A stretch of DNA of 64,000 nucleotides from Favolaschia claudopus (Eukaryota; Basidiomycota; Agaricomycetes; Agaricales; Mycenaceae), in the NCBI GenBank assembly GCA_037176885.1, contig JAWWNJ010000156.1:434001-498000 (forward strand). Direction: 5' to 3'. The notes beneath the pieces were generated by a model, which searched no databases, was not told the DNA's origin, and saw nothing but the letters and a program-made list of their open reading frames with translations. Below are positions 53,599 to 63,076 of the stretch, one piece after another. Made by a program: the position numbers and the translations under genes. Numbering within the stretch: the stretch's first letter is position 1; every line of letters starts with the position of its first letter.

Positions 53599-55188
53599 CA
53601 GTGGCGGCAAAATCTGATGTCACCCCCCAAAAAGGGAAATGCCATCAAAAATAGTCCTGCTCCCCTCTCTCGAGCGACACGATGCCTCGACTCGGTTGAA
53701 AATTGTGTATTGTAGTGTATATGGGTCTATAGTAGCCCTCTGCAACACTCTTGGGTGAAAACAAATCATTGAAAGCTCGAGCTCAATCTTTTTGTGCATC
53801 ATGGTGATGTCATCACACATTCTCAACCTCCACCACCACAGCGCGATGGCGGACGACGCGTCCAGCGTGCGCAACTACACCCACTGCACTCCCACCAAGC
53901 GCAAAGCCCTGCTTTTCTATAAAAATCGCGACAACATGTCTTGGCGAGAAATTCTACAGCAGCCAGAGTTCCGTGGTACCGGCATCACCAAGCGCACTTT
54001 GCAGCGCTATTACGAAAAAGTCACCGCCAACGACGAGAATTGTTATGTCTCGGGGAGGAAGGACAATCCGGGTGGGAGACCAAGGCGAATTTCAGCGGAG
54101 GCCTTGCAAGAAGCCACGAACAGGCTTGATTCCGGGGAGCTCGAGGACGGCGAGGATGTTCGTCGTCATGTCGTCCCTTATGCTCCCGATCGCACAGTCC
54201 GCAATTCTCTCGCTCGTGCAGGCTACCCAGGCTTTGTACAGAAGAAGAAACCGAACCTTCTTCCGCACCACATTGAGCAGCGCAAGGCAATGTGGAATCA
54301 GTATCAGGCTTGGCAGGATCCCGCAGTGTTTTCCCGTGGGATAATGATTTTCTCGGACGAGAAAAAATTCATTCTCCATGGATCAGATGGAAGGAAGTAC
54401 TGCCGGCGTCCACGGGGAAGGGATGCCCTTGTTGACAGGACCGTCCAGCGTCAGGTAGCTCATGGGCGAGGGAAGGGAACAGGTCGGGGAAAGCTTAATG
54501 TTTGGAGTTGTCTTCATCCCTTGGGAACTGGCCCTCTTGTTCGTGTGGAAGGAATTTTGACCGCAGTACAGTATATCCAAATCCTCCAAAATGGCCTACT
54601 CCCCACCATTCTACGGCTTCCCCTCCTCCAATTACGGGACTTCTTCTATTTTCAGCAGGACAATGATTCAAAGCATACAGCACATCTGACGAGGGACTGG
54701 CTGCGCCAGGAGAACATCAATGTGTTCAATTGGCCCGCCAACTCGCCGGATATGTCCCCCATCGAGAATTGCTGGGCTGAACTCAACCGCCGTGCCCGGC
54801 TTGACACGGAGTATTTCAATATTCACACATCCGAGGAACTTTTCGGGTTGTTGCAGCGCATTTGGGGGTCAGAAGATTTTCAGATATATGCCAGGAAAGT
54901 GTACAACTCATTTCCCAAGCGCTTGGTAGAGTTACAGGAGAATAACTTTCAATGGGTTGACTATTAATGCCTGTATTTGCCGAATTTCATGTATTCTCTT
55001 GTAATATGGCCCAAATTGTCTTTTTTTTGTCGAAATTCTTCGAGCACAAGCTACTATAGACCCATATACACTACAATACACAATTTTCAACCGAGTCGAG
55101 GCATCGTGTCGCTCGAGAGAGGGGAGCAGGACTATTTTTGATGGCATTTCCCTTTTTGGGGGGGTGACATCAGATTTTGCCGCCACTG
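53599..55188 (+). mobile_element. complete Tc1-type transposon
   Basis: 1,590 bp with TIRs of about 140 bp beginning CAGTGGCGGCAAAATCTGAT, nearly perfect complements, flanked by TA at 53597-53598 and 55189-55190. It contains one intact transposase gene. The long, well-matched TIRs and open gene suggest a recent insertion. Confidence 0.93.
53846..54967 (+). CDS. Tc1-family transposase, intact
   Basis: Cut-and-paste transposase. Numbering from the upstream ATG at 53792 (391 residues), the helix-turn-helix region spans about 33-75 (TPTKRKALLFYK...TKRTLQRYYEK). A basic GGRPRRIS motif lies near 94-101. The DDE catalytic residues are D189 (IMIFSDEKKF), D290 (FQQDNDSKHTA) and E325 (SPDMSPIENCW), with 34 residues between the last two, the DD34E signature of Tc1. 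I prefer the ATG at 53846 (MADDASS), because the preceding residues lie next to the terminal repeat, but 53792 is open too. No stop or frameshift occurs and the gene has no intron. Confidence 0.92.
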   Translation: MADDASSVRNYTHCTPTKRKALLFYKNRDNMSWREILQQPEFRGTGITKRTLQRYYEKVTANDENCYVSGRKDNPGGRPRRISAEALQEATNRLDSGELEDGEDVRRHVVPYAPDRTVRNSLARAGYPGFVQKKKPNLLPHHIEQRKAMWNQYQAWQDPAVFSRGIMIFSDEKKFILHGSDGRKYCRRPRGRDALVDRTVQRQVAHGRGKGTGRGKLNVWSCLHPLGTGPLVRVEGILTAVQYIQILQNGLLPTILRLPLLQLRDFFYFQQDNDSKHTAHLTRDWLRQENINVFNWPANSPDMSPIENCWAELNRRARLDTEYFNIHTSEELFGLLQRIWGSEDFQIYARKVYNSFPKRLVELQENNFQWVDY

Positions 55189-55190
55189 TA

Positions 55191-55543
55191 TTCCGCATCT
55201 TGTGACTTCGCTTCATTTAGCTTCATTGTATTCGGAAAGAGGCAGCCGTAGTTCTGTGCGGGCGAGGAGTAGTCAGCCGGGGAATGTAACCGGCCGAGGT
55301 CCTGGTCGTGGGGCGATGGGATGCACGAGAGGCACCTAACACCCCACTCTACAGACTGCCTCGGAAATACTAAGTAAGTTACAAGATGATCTAACTTGAA
55401 AAATCCGCCACAAAACAAGCTCGAAACTCGAGATGGCAACGGAAAACCAATACAGGGTGTGGTGGGTGGGCAAAGAAAATCTTGAGATCTGCGAAGGATG
55501 AAGTGTGTCGAGGAAGCTCGACAGAGCGTCGTGCCGTGTGTGC
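55191..55543. other. no confident gene
   Basis: A minus frame at 55170-55631 overlaps the end of the neighbouring transposon and has no recognised motif. Confidence 0.45.
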
Positions 55544-55713
55544 GTGGTAGTGGGTACGGGCATTGCCCTTGCCAAAAGCGGCAGCTTTGGTTGTGTTTGG
55601 TTGGCGTGGGACCTCGGTTCCAACTTCGCAAAGGCTTCAGCCTCTTACAACGGCGTCCTATCCCTTAGGTCCATTGATAAATGTTGTAGGGAATAAGCAT
55701 TTAAACAAAAGTA

Positions 55714-55821
55714 CTATGCCAGATTTTTGAATTTTGATGTGATTTGGTATGAGATCGCCTTTTTTTCGGAAAACCCAGCACCTTCACAACACATAGGGAA
55801 AATTTGAATAATCCGGCATAG
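55714..55821 (+). repeat. 108-bp MITE with TA duplication
   Basis: Ends CTATGCCAGAT and ATCCGGCATAG are inverted with one mismatch and flanked by TA at 55712-55713 and 55822-55823. It is nested in the 1,214-bp element. Confidence 0.65.
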
Positions 55822-56026
55822 TACTTCTCTTGAATGATGGATTCTGAGCAAAATTGCCCGCGGTGGTCAAAGGATTGGGCCGGATTTGAAGGACGAGAAG
55901 CTTTTCTACGGAGACGACTCGAAACCCCCAGTTCTATGGCCCAAATATCCCTGTTTTACTCCACTTAGTATTCAGAAAGCTCTCAGTACTTGATATGAAT
56001 GTATCTTGTGAATTCTTTCCAGGTAA

Positions 56027-56572
56027 ATGAGGCAGCAACAGTTGTATGTAGGCGATCAATGGAATTATCAAAGTAATATGCTGATAACTTTCTCAAATCA
56101 TCAGAGATTCACTAAAGCCAAAGTGGAACCATGTATGAATTTACTGCCTTCCCAAAGGTTATATGCCGGATTTCTTGTTTTCGACCTTCGGGGCTCACAG
56201 GACATTGATTTCAGCAAAATCGAGCTGGAAGTCATAATTTCTGGCAACGAAACACAGTGCTCTGTTAATATTATGATACACCCGCCTATACCAAGCAAAC
56301 CTCCCACATAAAGCGTGGTATTCTGAGCCACCGTTCAGCCTGCAGAGCGAGCTGTATGTGCCATTGTTGAAGCTTGTGACGATTGTGACATGCGTGACGA
56401 GGAAGCGAAACCCGTTGACTTCTGGTTCAAATTTGAGCCTGAAGCGAGATTCCAAGGTAGAAAGTTTGTTTTTTGTGCTGTGGAAGCGCTTGGAGGTGTT
56501 TTCCATGTTTTCTTCTACTACCTACATCCCGATGGTATGCCATTCCCACCTCAATTGCCCGATATCACTTGA
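56027..56572 (+). pseudogene. two open frames inside the non-autonomous element
   Basis: 56027-56311 encodes 94 residues including GSQDIDFSKIELEVIISGNE. 56390-56572 encodes 60 residues including VDFWFKFEPEARFQGRKFVF. The composition looks coding and both differ from the transposase of the large relative. They may be captured host exons or remnants of a diverged internal region. I do not recognise them. Confidence 0.25.
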
Positions 56573-56771
56573 GAGATGAAGAATTTCCTGAATATTTTTA
56601 CAGATCCATGCTACAAGACATTATTTGAACACTTTCCTCCCTTATGTCCATGCTTCTACATCGTTGTGGAACGCAGAAACCGACGGAACATGCGGAGAAG
56701 GAGTTTGATTGGGGGCAAACAAGGCCAAAGCTGCCGCTTTTGGCAAGGGCAATGCCCGTACCCAGTGGTAG

Positions 56772-57101
56772 AAGTCGGAAAGAGGAGAGTCACGTGACTC
56801 AGCACTCCGCTGTCACAAGACACAGCACTCCTTTCGCGGGTGATGGCAAATCGGTCGAGATTCCCACGCTTCTTATCAATCTCCAAGGGGAAAACCCTCG
56901 GCCGGGAAAACGAGTTTTCGGCATCCAGAAAGCCCTCGAAATGACCGATTTTTCTACTTACGAGTACGGAGGTCGTAGCGCACTTCTCCATAAATCCCCG
57001 CCTTCCCTTCCCAGTCGGCACACTATTGCCGCGCAACGCCGAAACATTTCCCTCCACATCACTGTTGGCGATGTCAAGTTGAGAAATGCTTTTCAAAGAT
57101 A
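56772..57101 (+). other. open frame without recognised domain
   Basis: The plus frame that starts at 56644 inside the element continues to 57123 with TPFAGDGKSVEIPTLLINLQ and GKRVFGIQKALEMTDFSTYE. It is possibly part of the gene into which the element inserted. No homology is recognised. Confidence 0.3.
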
Positions 57102-58060
57102 TCAAGATTGGAGAGCACGATAAAGTGAGGCCAGTCTGCTGTTAATTGCTCGGAGCCAACGATTCCGAATTTTCGCTAGCGGGGCGGATCCAGTTTCTTG
57201 GATCACCCTTTCATTTCTTAATTTCCATATCAAATGAGCGACAGACGGGTGGCTCCAGCATTCTCGCATTTGGTCGCACCGCCGGCCATTATCTGCCCCA
57301 TGGTGCGTCTCAATTCCTTCCCTGTCTTCATTTTCCACATTTCAGACGCAAGGTCCCAGACCTCTTTTTGCCCTGGTTCTTCGCATTGAGTCAGTATATG
57401 CTCCATGGACTCGTAGGTTCCACATCTTCCGCACATTGCCTTGTGCCTGTGATTCGGGATATTATCCCAATACTCACCGACTTTGTAGGCTCCGTGTATC
57501 AGCATCCAGAGGAAGAATCTGATACTTCTTGAAATATCTTTGTTGAATGTCGCCCTCCAGATTTTCCTCGATGGGGGTTCGTCCCCGTTGCTGTTCGCCG
57601 CTGCAGCTTTCGCCAGCGCCATGTTCCGAGTCGTCGCAGGTCGTCTGAGTAGTGCCTGGTATGTACGTGGGTTTCTCCATCTTTAACTTTTTGATGATTT
57701 TGTAAGCCAGGGATTGAGTCATGCTCTTCAGTTTAGCCCCCAGGAGTACGAGCGATGCTTGCGCTTCGATGTTCAGGTTATCCTCCTCAGGTTTCAGGCT
57801 CCCTTCCCTAGCGAGTTTATCGGCCCCCTCATTTCCCACATTGCCGGAGTGTCCTTGAACCCAAGCCAACTCCGTCGGTGCCTTCCTTTCACGGATCTTG
57901 GCAGCGGTAAGTCTTGCCATTTCTGTAGATTTTTTGTGAGTCCGTCCATTGCGTATCTTGAATCAGTATATATCCGTAGTGGGGCTGTCAAGGGTACGCG
58001 CTCAACTGCTTCCTTGATAGCAACCACCTCGCCTAAGGTAGACGACAAGCAAACGCGGAC
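57102..58060 (-). pseudogene. Tad-like LINE RNase H and C-terminal zinc-finger region
   Basis: In minus order: a ribonuclease H fold piece, STLGEVVAIKEAVERV with LRIYTDSRYAMDGL (catalytic Asp) and TELAWVQGHSGNVGNEGADK (His/Asp). Next is a zf-RVT-like segment, IRFFLWMLIHGAYKVGEYWD and CGRCGTYESMEHILTQCEE. The typical end is AHLIWKLRNERVIQE and NRWLRAINSRLASLYRALQS, followed by a stop. Frames change at least three times, so it is inactive. The RT and endonuclease are absent upstream, where a MITE begins at 58115. This is a separate copy and lineage from the RT at 26493-29063, which lacks RNase H. Confidence 0.75.
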
Positions 58061-58114
58061 AACCCTTCCAAATCGGGAAGTTTGATCCAGTTACCATATA
58101 TGGTAATTGAACCG

Positions 58115-58471
58115 CAGTGGTGGCAAAAAAAGAATGGCCGTGGGTTTTTCGATACTTTCTGGGCATGTACCGGGCCGAATTGGCTGAAATAAAATGTAGA
58201 GATGGATATATGATCATTCTCTACCATCTAGGGCAGTTATTTGAATATCATGTTCTGCAGATCACCTGATAAGAAAATGATTTCAGTTTTCCCCATAACC
58301 GGAAAAGCTGAATGAGCTCTCATCAAAAATCTGTCAAGATAGCCCGAAAGTACTTGAAAAATAAAGCTAGCTCATCCCTTAGTTGGATGGAATTGACCCA
58401 AACTTTCTTTGAGCCCAAAGACACCGTCGGTGACTCGAAACACCTTGTTGCATTGTTTTCTGCGGCCACTG
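58115..58471 (+). repeat. Tc1-type MITE remnant(s) between LINE tail and F-box gene
   Basis: Starts CAGTGGTGGCAAAAAAAGAA and includes GTACTTGAAAAATAAAGCTA, shared with 60475. The right end (TTTTCTGCGGCCACTG, TA following) does not complement the left end beyond 7 bp, so two different elements are joined. The same right end recurs at about 58648-58688. Confidence 0.65.
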
Positions 58472-58757
58472 TATCACGTCGAACGAGTGCTCTCGTGTAC
58501 ACATAACCCTGTTTACGATCAAAATTGTACCCCCCGAATTATTAATAGTCTTTATTCACCAGCTTTATAGCGGACACACACAAAATCCTTGGTTCAATTC
58601 ACCAACTTTATAGCGGACACACTAATCCTTAGACAATAGCACTGTCACTTCAACGCTTTGTTGCATTATTTTCTGCGGCCACTGTACATTCGTCGGATCC
58701 AATCGAGGGCTGTTGTATCCCAAATCTCTAAGCAAGCACTGGGTGGCACTCATACAT
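58472..58757. repeat. short repeats next to MITE end
   Basis: TTCACCA(G/A)CTTTATAGCGGACAC occurs twice (58556 and 58598). TTGTTGCATT(G/A)TTTTCTGCGGCCACTGTA occurs at 58446 and 58663. No gene. Confidence 0.6.
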
Positions 58758-60206
58758 TTAGGCATAGTAATGGATCGAGACCGTCCCACCCACGGTGACT
58801 GCAACAACCGCGCCGTTTCGCGCCAACCTCATGCAGCTCCAATTCTTTTTCCGAGACAGCACCCACCGTGACGTCGCGCGCCGTTTTCCCGTCCTCGCTG
58901 ACAGGGCGTCTACAATACTAGAGCCGGCGTTAGGGTCTGAGCTTGCCAGCCACTGCCCAGCGTTGAGGCAATAGCCCGCATACGAAATCTGTGGAGCGGA
59001 TAACTGCGCTGAAGAAGCAAGAGCAGAAGGGTGGATAGAGATTTGAAGCTTGGAAGGAAGTTTGAATGCCGGTAGCAAACAGTAAATTACGACGGCTTGG
59101 CTTCGGAGCTGGCCCATGACGAGGTCAGTGGCTCTACGCAGCATGGAGCTGTGGGATCGAGTAGGCTTGTGGGCATACACGCCTACCCTGTACGCGTCGC
59201 GGTATAACAGACTAGGGTACACCCACAGCTTGGTATAAGTGCCTTCGTCCAGAGCATCTTGTCCATTTGTCAGAGGTTCAAGCTTTGCGAAAGGGATGTC
59301 GGGGAAGGGTATCGTTTGGAAGTCCGTATCGAGAAACTGAAACCCCACCCACATCAAGTCCAAATCAGCGAGGGAGGTAACTGCCAGGTATGTGTGAAAC
59401 GGCTTTTCGTCCTTGGTATAGAGGGCTACAAGATTGTTGGGAGTCAACTTGGTCTTGACCTGCAAGGAAGGCGGTCAGCATCTTGACGTAAGACAAGACA
59501 CAATCACATCAGCTCACAGCCGTATACGGAGAGCTCATGTAATCCAGCCTCAGACACTTCCCCCGCCGCCAATTAATAAGGACGACTTCCGTCTGGTTGA
59601 CATGGTACGGAATGAAAGCAAATACAAGCAGCTCTTCCACAAGGCAAGGCTCTCTGCACGAACCACTCCCCGTAAACGCTAAGCTGAACACCTCGTTGAC
59701 CTGATCATTCAGAAGATCAACCTCGTGAATGGTTAGACGGTCACTTGCGCATCGGGTTAGCACTGAAGAATGTGTGGGGTACATCGGACCTACGAGGATG
59801 GGCTGGTAGCGGGAACAAGAAGTACTCGAAGGATTTGTCCGCCTGCGAGTAGCTCAATCGACCAGAGGGTGCGCTCGTAGTCGAGAGGACAGCAGTAAAT
59901 TTTACGGCCTGTGTCAACATGGTGTATTTGAAGTGAGTTCAAGGTGCATAACCCTATATATTGCCCTCCTCCTAGAAGATGCAAATCGATAATCTCTTCT
60001 ACTGGCTGTGAAACGAGGAAGCTTAATCGGCGTGCCGGTTGGCTCAAAGAAAATGTGGACAGCCAGGACTTGGGACCCCCAACCGCGCATTTGACTATCT
60101 GGATGAGCTCAACGGTTGAGACGCTGAGGCGATTGATCGGAGGGAGGTCGAGTAACCCATTGAAAGCGAGATTATCCAAGATGTCTAGCCAGAGCTGTTT
60201 TGTCAT
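58758..60206 (-). CDS. F-box-like basidiomycete protein, multi-exon
   Basis: Host-type gene. Exon 59790-60206 begins MTKQLWLDILDNLAFNGLLD and continues with the aromatic/hydrophobic repeats usual in mushroom F-box proteins (VEEIIDLHLLGGGQYIGLCT, LQIHHVDTGRKIYCC). The next exon (59509-59784) holds LVFAFIPYHVNQTEVVLINW. The large last exon (58758-59465) includes LADLDLMWVGFQFLDTDF and ends at a stop with VGGTVSIHYYA. The beta-strand-rich C-terminal half resembles the propeller-like region that follows F-boxes in this family; substrate is unknown. I see the N-terminal helix only weakly as an F-box. The introns are about 50 bp. No stops were noticed, so it may be functional. It is hemmed in by MITEs on both sides. 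Confidence 0.5.
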
Positions 60207-60464
60207 TGTAATGGCTCGGAGGCCTCTGCTTGCCTGTTTACCGACGGAGACTCAGCAGCTGATAGCGGGAAAGGAAATTACTAAACCCTGGAGAGAAAAA
60301 CAGTAGCATGAACCCCAGATAGAGCCAAAATTTGCAGGATAATGTCGGTGCCAAGATCCTCCAGCATCGCGAACTGAGTATGGTACGGTGACGAGGCAAG
60401 TGGATCAGGTGATCAAAAGACCCCGACTTTGTTGACAGCAACCCCGCCATTGCAAGGGCGATGG
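60207..60464. other. upstream region of the F-box-like gene
   Basis: Probably holds the promoter and possibly a first exon of the minus-strand gene. Nothing specific is visible. Confidence 0.35.
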
Positions 60465-61535
60465 CAAATCGGTGTACTTGAAAAATAAAGCTGGCTCATC
60501 CCTTAGTTGGATGGAATTGACCCCGGTTTGAGCTCGCAATGGCCCGTCCAAGTTGGGCATTTTGAGGATTTTTATTGGATTTTCTCTTATTTTCACTGTG
60601 GTTTCCGAACCCCCTGACTTTCCCATAGTCGGTTCACAAGGTTTTAATGGGAAATTCACTGAAAAACTTTGTGAATTTCACTATGAAGTTGTGAATTTCA
60701 CGGAGATATTTTCACTGGGTCCAACTATGTGAATGGGACATTCCATGGTGTTAATTCACATGGTTTTAGAATGATATCTACCACATATTCCAATGAAAAC
60801 TTTTTTCACTCCCTTCCAATGCTCCGGGAATTCACTTGAAAAAGTATGTGAAAACACAATGGAAACTGCATGAAAAATCTATTACCCACTCCTCGCTTTG
60901 CCCACTATCAAACCTACAAGTATTGGTTGCACTTCATCTGTACTGAGGTACTAATACTGCAGATTTACTTACAAGTCTTCACTAACAACTATTAAGCTAC
61001 ATTGCTTAAACTATCCAAATTGACTATGTTACTGCATTAGGAGCACAACCAGTACTGGTGACCAGAACCATGTACCGTGTTCCGGGCAACTTGAACTCCA
61101 TGAATTCCACGAGGTGCATGGGTGAATTTCAAAGACTCGCCTGGAAGCCAGGAATGAATTTTTTGAGCAGTTTTCACACAACTGCATTCATTCAATTTTC
61201 AAGCGAAATTCACATAGTTCGTATTGGCCTAACATAATTATGTGAATGAGCTACGTGAAGTTACAACCCCCTGAATCTGAATTCACCAGATAATCCCATG
61301 AATTGTGGAATTCATGGTCCGGCTATGGGAAATTCAGGGGGTTCTACTTCCTCAGTGTTTTGGGTCAAAATGCCCAACTTGGACGGGCCATTGCGAGCTC
61401 AAATCGGGGTCAATTCCATTGAGTCAAAGTGCAAACTAGGTCTCTTTTTCAAGTACTTTTTTCCATCTCTACATTTTATTCCAGCCAATTCGGCCCGGAA
61501 AGTATCGAAAAACCCACGGCCATTCTTTCTGTACT
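60465..61535 (-). repeat. Tc1-type MITE (CAGTGGTGGCAAA family), interrupted by a CACTA-like element
   Basis: Sequence before 60594 (GTACTTGAAAAATAAAGCTG...GAGCTCGCAATGGCCCGTCC) and after 61357 (ACGGGCCATTGCGAGCTCAA...CGAAAAACCCACGGCCATTC) forms a palindromic MITE related to 58115 and 49198. The last bases of the right TIR are missing where it joins the Plavaka relic at about 61535. Confidence 0.7.
60594..61357 (-). repeat. CACTA-like MITE, second copy, TTT duplication
   Basis: 764 bp, starts CACTGTGGTTTCCGAACCCC and ends ...CCTCAGTG, flanked by TTT on both sides (60591-60593 and 61358-61360). It is inverse to the copy at 13908-14686 and shares most of its length with it. Confidence 0.85.
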
Positions 61536-63075
61536 TGGTCAATCGAGCGACAACCTCTTGATCCTCGTCGCGAATAGAAATCTGCTTATTCTAAGTGTTT
61601 TCATTGGAGTAAGATTCAACATTAGCTCACCTGGGCTTCCGTGTTGCGCTTATTTGTCTGGCCATAGTGTTGTTTGACTTCTTGGTGTATTCCCTCCCCC
61701 GTTCGAGTGGTACCGTTGCGCAGCACACCCTTCAAACGAACATCATCGAGGGCGTGTATAAGATAGTGTTGTTTCGGAAACTTGAAGTTCTTGTCGTAGT
61801 CCTCGGAAACGCGCTTCAGATAGAACTAGTCAGCAACTCGAGCTTAATGTAAAATGGTGGCCGTACCTTGCACCATTTTTCGTAGTCTTCTATGCATTGT
61901 TGAACGACAAGCTGTCGACTCGTCGTCATCACGCGTAAGCAAGCAACATTCGACACTTCAACAGGGCTCGGATGCACGGTATTCGATTTTGGGGGGAGAA
62001 TCTCGCAGAGAATGTAAACAATACACTAAGAGGAAAGGGTTTCTCAGCATCTCCTTGAATTTCGTAGACAAACAATTGCCCAAACAAAACTCTGACCTTG
62101 AGAATATCGAGATGAGTTTGGCCGTCAGTGAAATCTTTCGTAGCCAAGTCGTTGATATGTTTGAGATTTCGCCAGCGAGAGAATTTTGCCATTCTATGAC
62201 GGAAGTTAATTGAGTATCTACGCGGATCGGGAACATACCGTTTGGTGACTTCGGCAAGCAGACCGAGTTTCTCGAGGAGATCTAACGTTAGCGACCACAG
62301 GTGGTGTCCCCACTTGCCTGCCTCGAGAAAATGGAGGAGATCATAAATGAACGAAAGGTACGGGTCAGAGAAACGGATGTTCCACATGAAATGCTGAATA
62401 AATCAGTATCTAGACAAGCTTTCCAAATAAACTCATACCGGTACGTCGTGCAGACCGTGGTCCATCAAGAGCTTATCTCGTTGAGCTGCTGTGGGAGCAC
62501 ACCTGGCTCTTTCAACCACATTCCGCATCGCTTCAGAGCTGCGCAACGGAAAGAACTGATGAAGGCAGTCGAGCATCTCGTGAGAAACGAGACAGCGGGG
62601 GCAAGGGTGTTTCGCTCGGTTAGCTCGGCAACAGGTGAAGCTCCACGCCTCCTAAAATCCAAGGACTCAATTAAGAACCCCGGATAAAGGTTGCGAACCA
62701 CATCATCACCGCAACGGACAGGTTCCCCAAACCATGACTTTTTCCAGATCGTTTCGAAGAGCTTTTCCATGACTTGCTGGTAGATTTCACGCTTGAATTG
62801 ATTGAATTCGTAGTTTTGACGCTCCGTACGATTTTTGGAATGACCAGGGTCTTCAACCTAAGAAAATCGAATTCCAAACGAATTCTGCTTTCGCTGAGAG
62901 TGAAGAAACACACACCATAATCATGAATCCAATTATGACTCCGCCTCCATTGCCCGATGCGTTTCTGATCTCGGACGGCAGCCAGAGAGCACGGAGCACG
63001 ATAGGAAACATCTTGACGTGGCTCGTTACAAGACCCTTGTCCAGCCAGATGTGAAGCGGTAGCCAGCAGTGCATG
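61536..63075 (-). pseudogene. Plavaka/Tnp2-like transposase relic, both ends lost
   Basis: Minus-strand pieces in order: LHIWLDKGLVTSHVKMFPIV and LPSEIRNASGNGGGVIIGFM (62900-63070). Then YEFNQFKREIYQQVMEKLFE, GEPVRCGDDVVRNLYPGFLI and a CPRCLVS motif (62560-62840). Next, MWNIRFSDPYLSFIYDLLHF and GKWGHHLWSL (62240-62390); NLKHINDLATKDFTDGQTHL (about 62110-62190); YDKNFKFPKQHYLIHALDDV and TTRTGEGIHQEVKQHYGQTN (61610-61800); and RDEDQEVVARLTKYRK at the 61535 end. Introns and frame changes alternate. The C-terminal FHxRxRxD region seen in the copy at 2768 is absent, replaced by a MITE. It represents a different subfamily from the 2768-4700 gene. Confidence 0.65.
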
Positions 63076-63076
63076 A

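Larger units (their letters stand above)
55551..56764 (+). mobile_element. non-autonomous relative of the 42105-46191 transposon
   Basis: The left end TGGGTACGGGCATTGCCCTT is complemented exactly at the right end for 40 bp, with partial matching to 49. GTGGTAG occurs at 55544-55550 and 56765-56771, a 7-bp duplication. Compared with the 42105 element, the 49-bp TIRs agree at about 33 positions, including TGGG, GGGC, TGCC.AA..CGGC and CTTTG...TTGTTTG. The inner side of the right TIR shares CTTGTTTGCCCCCAAT with the other element's left TIR. No transposase is present; two short frames (see 56027 and 56390) and a small MITE lie inside. Confidence 0.85.
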
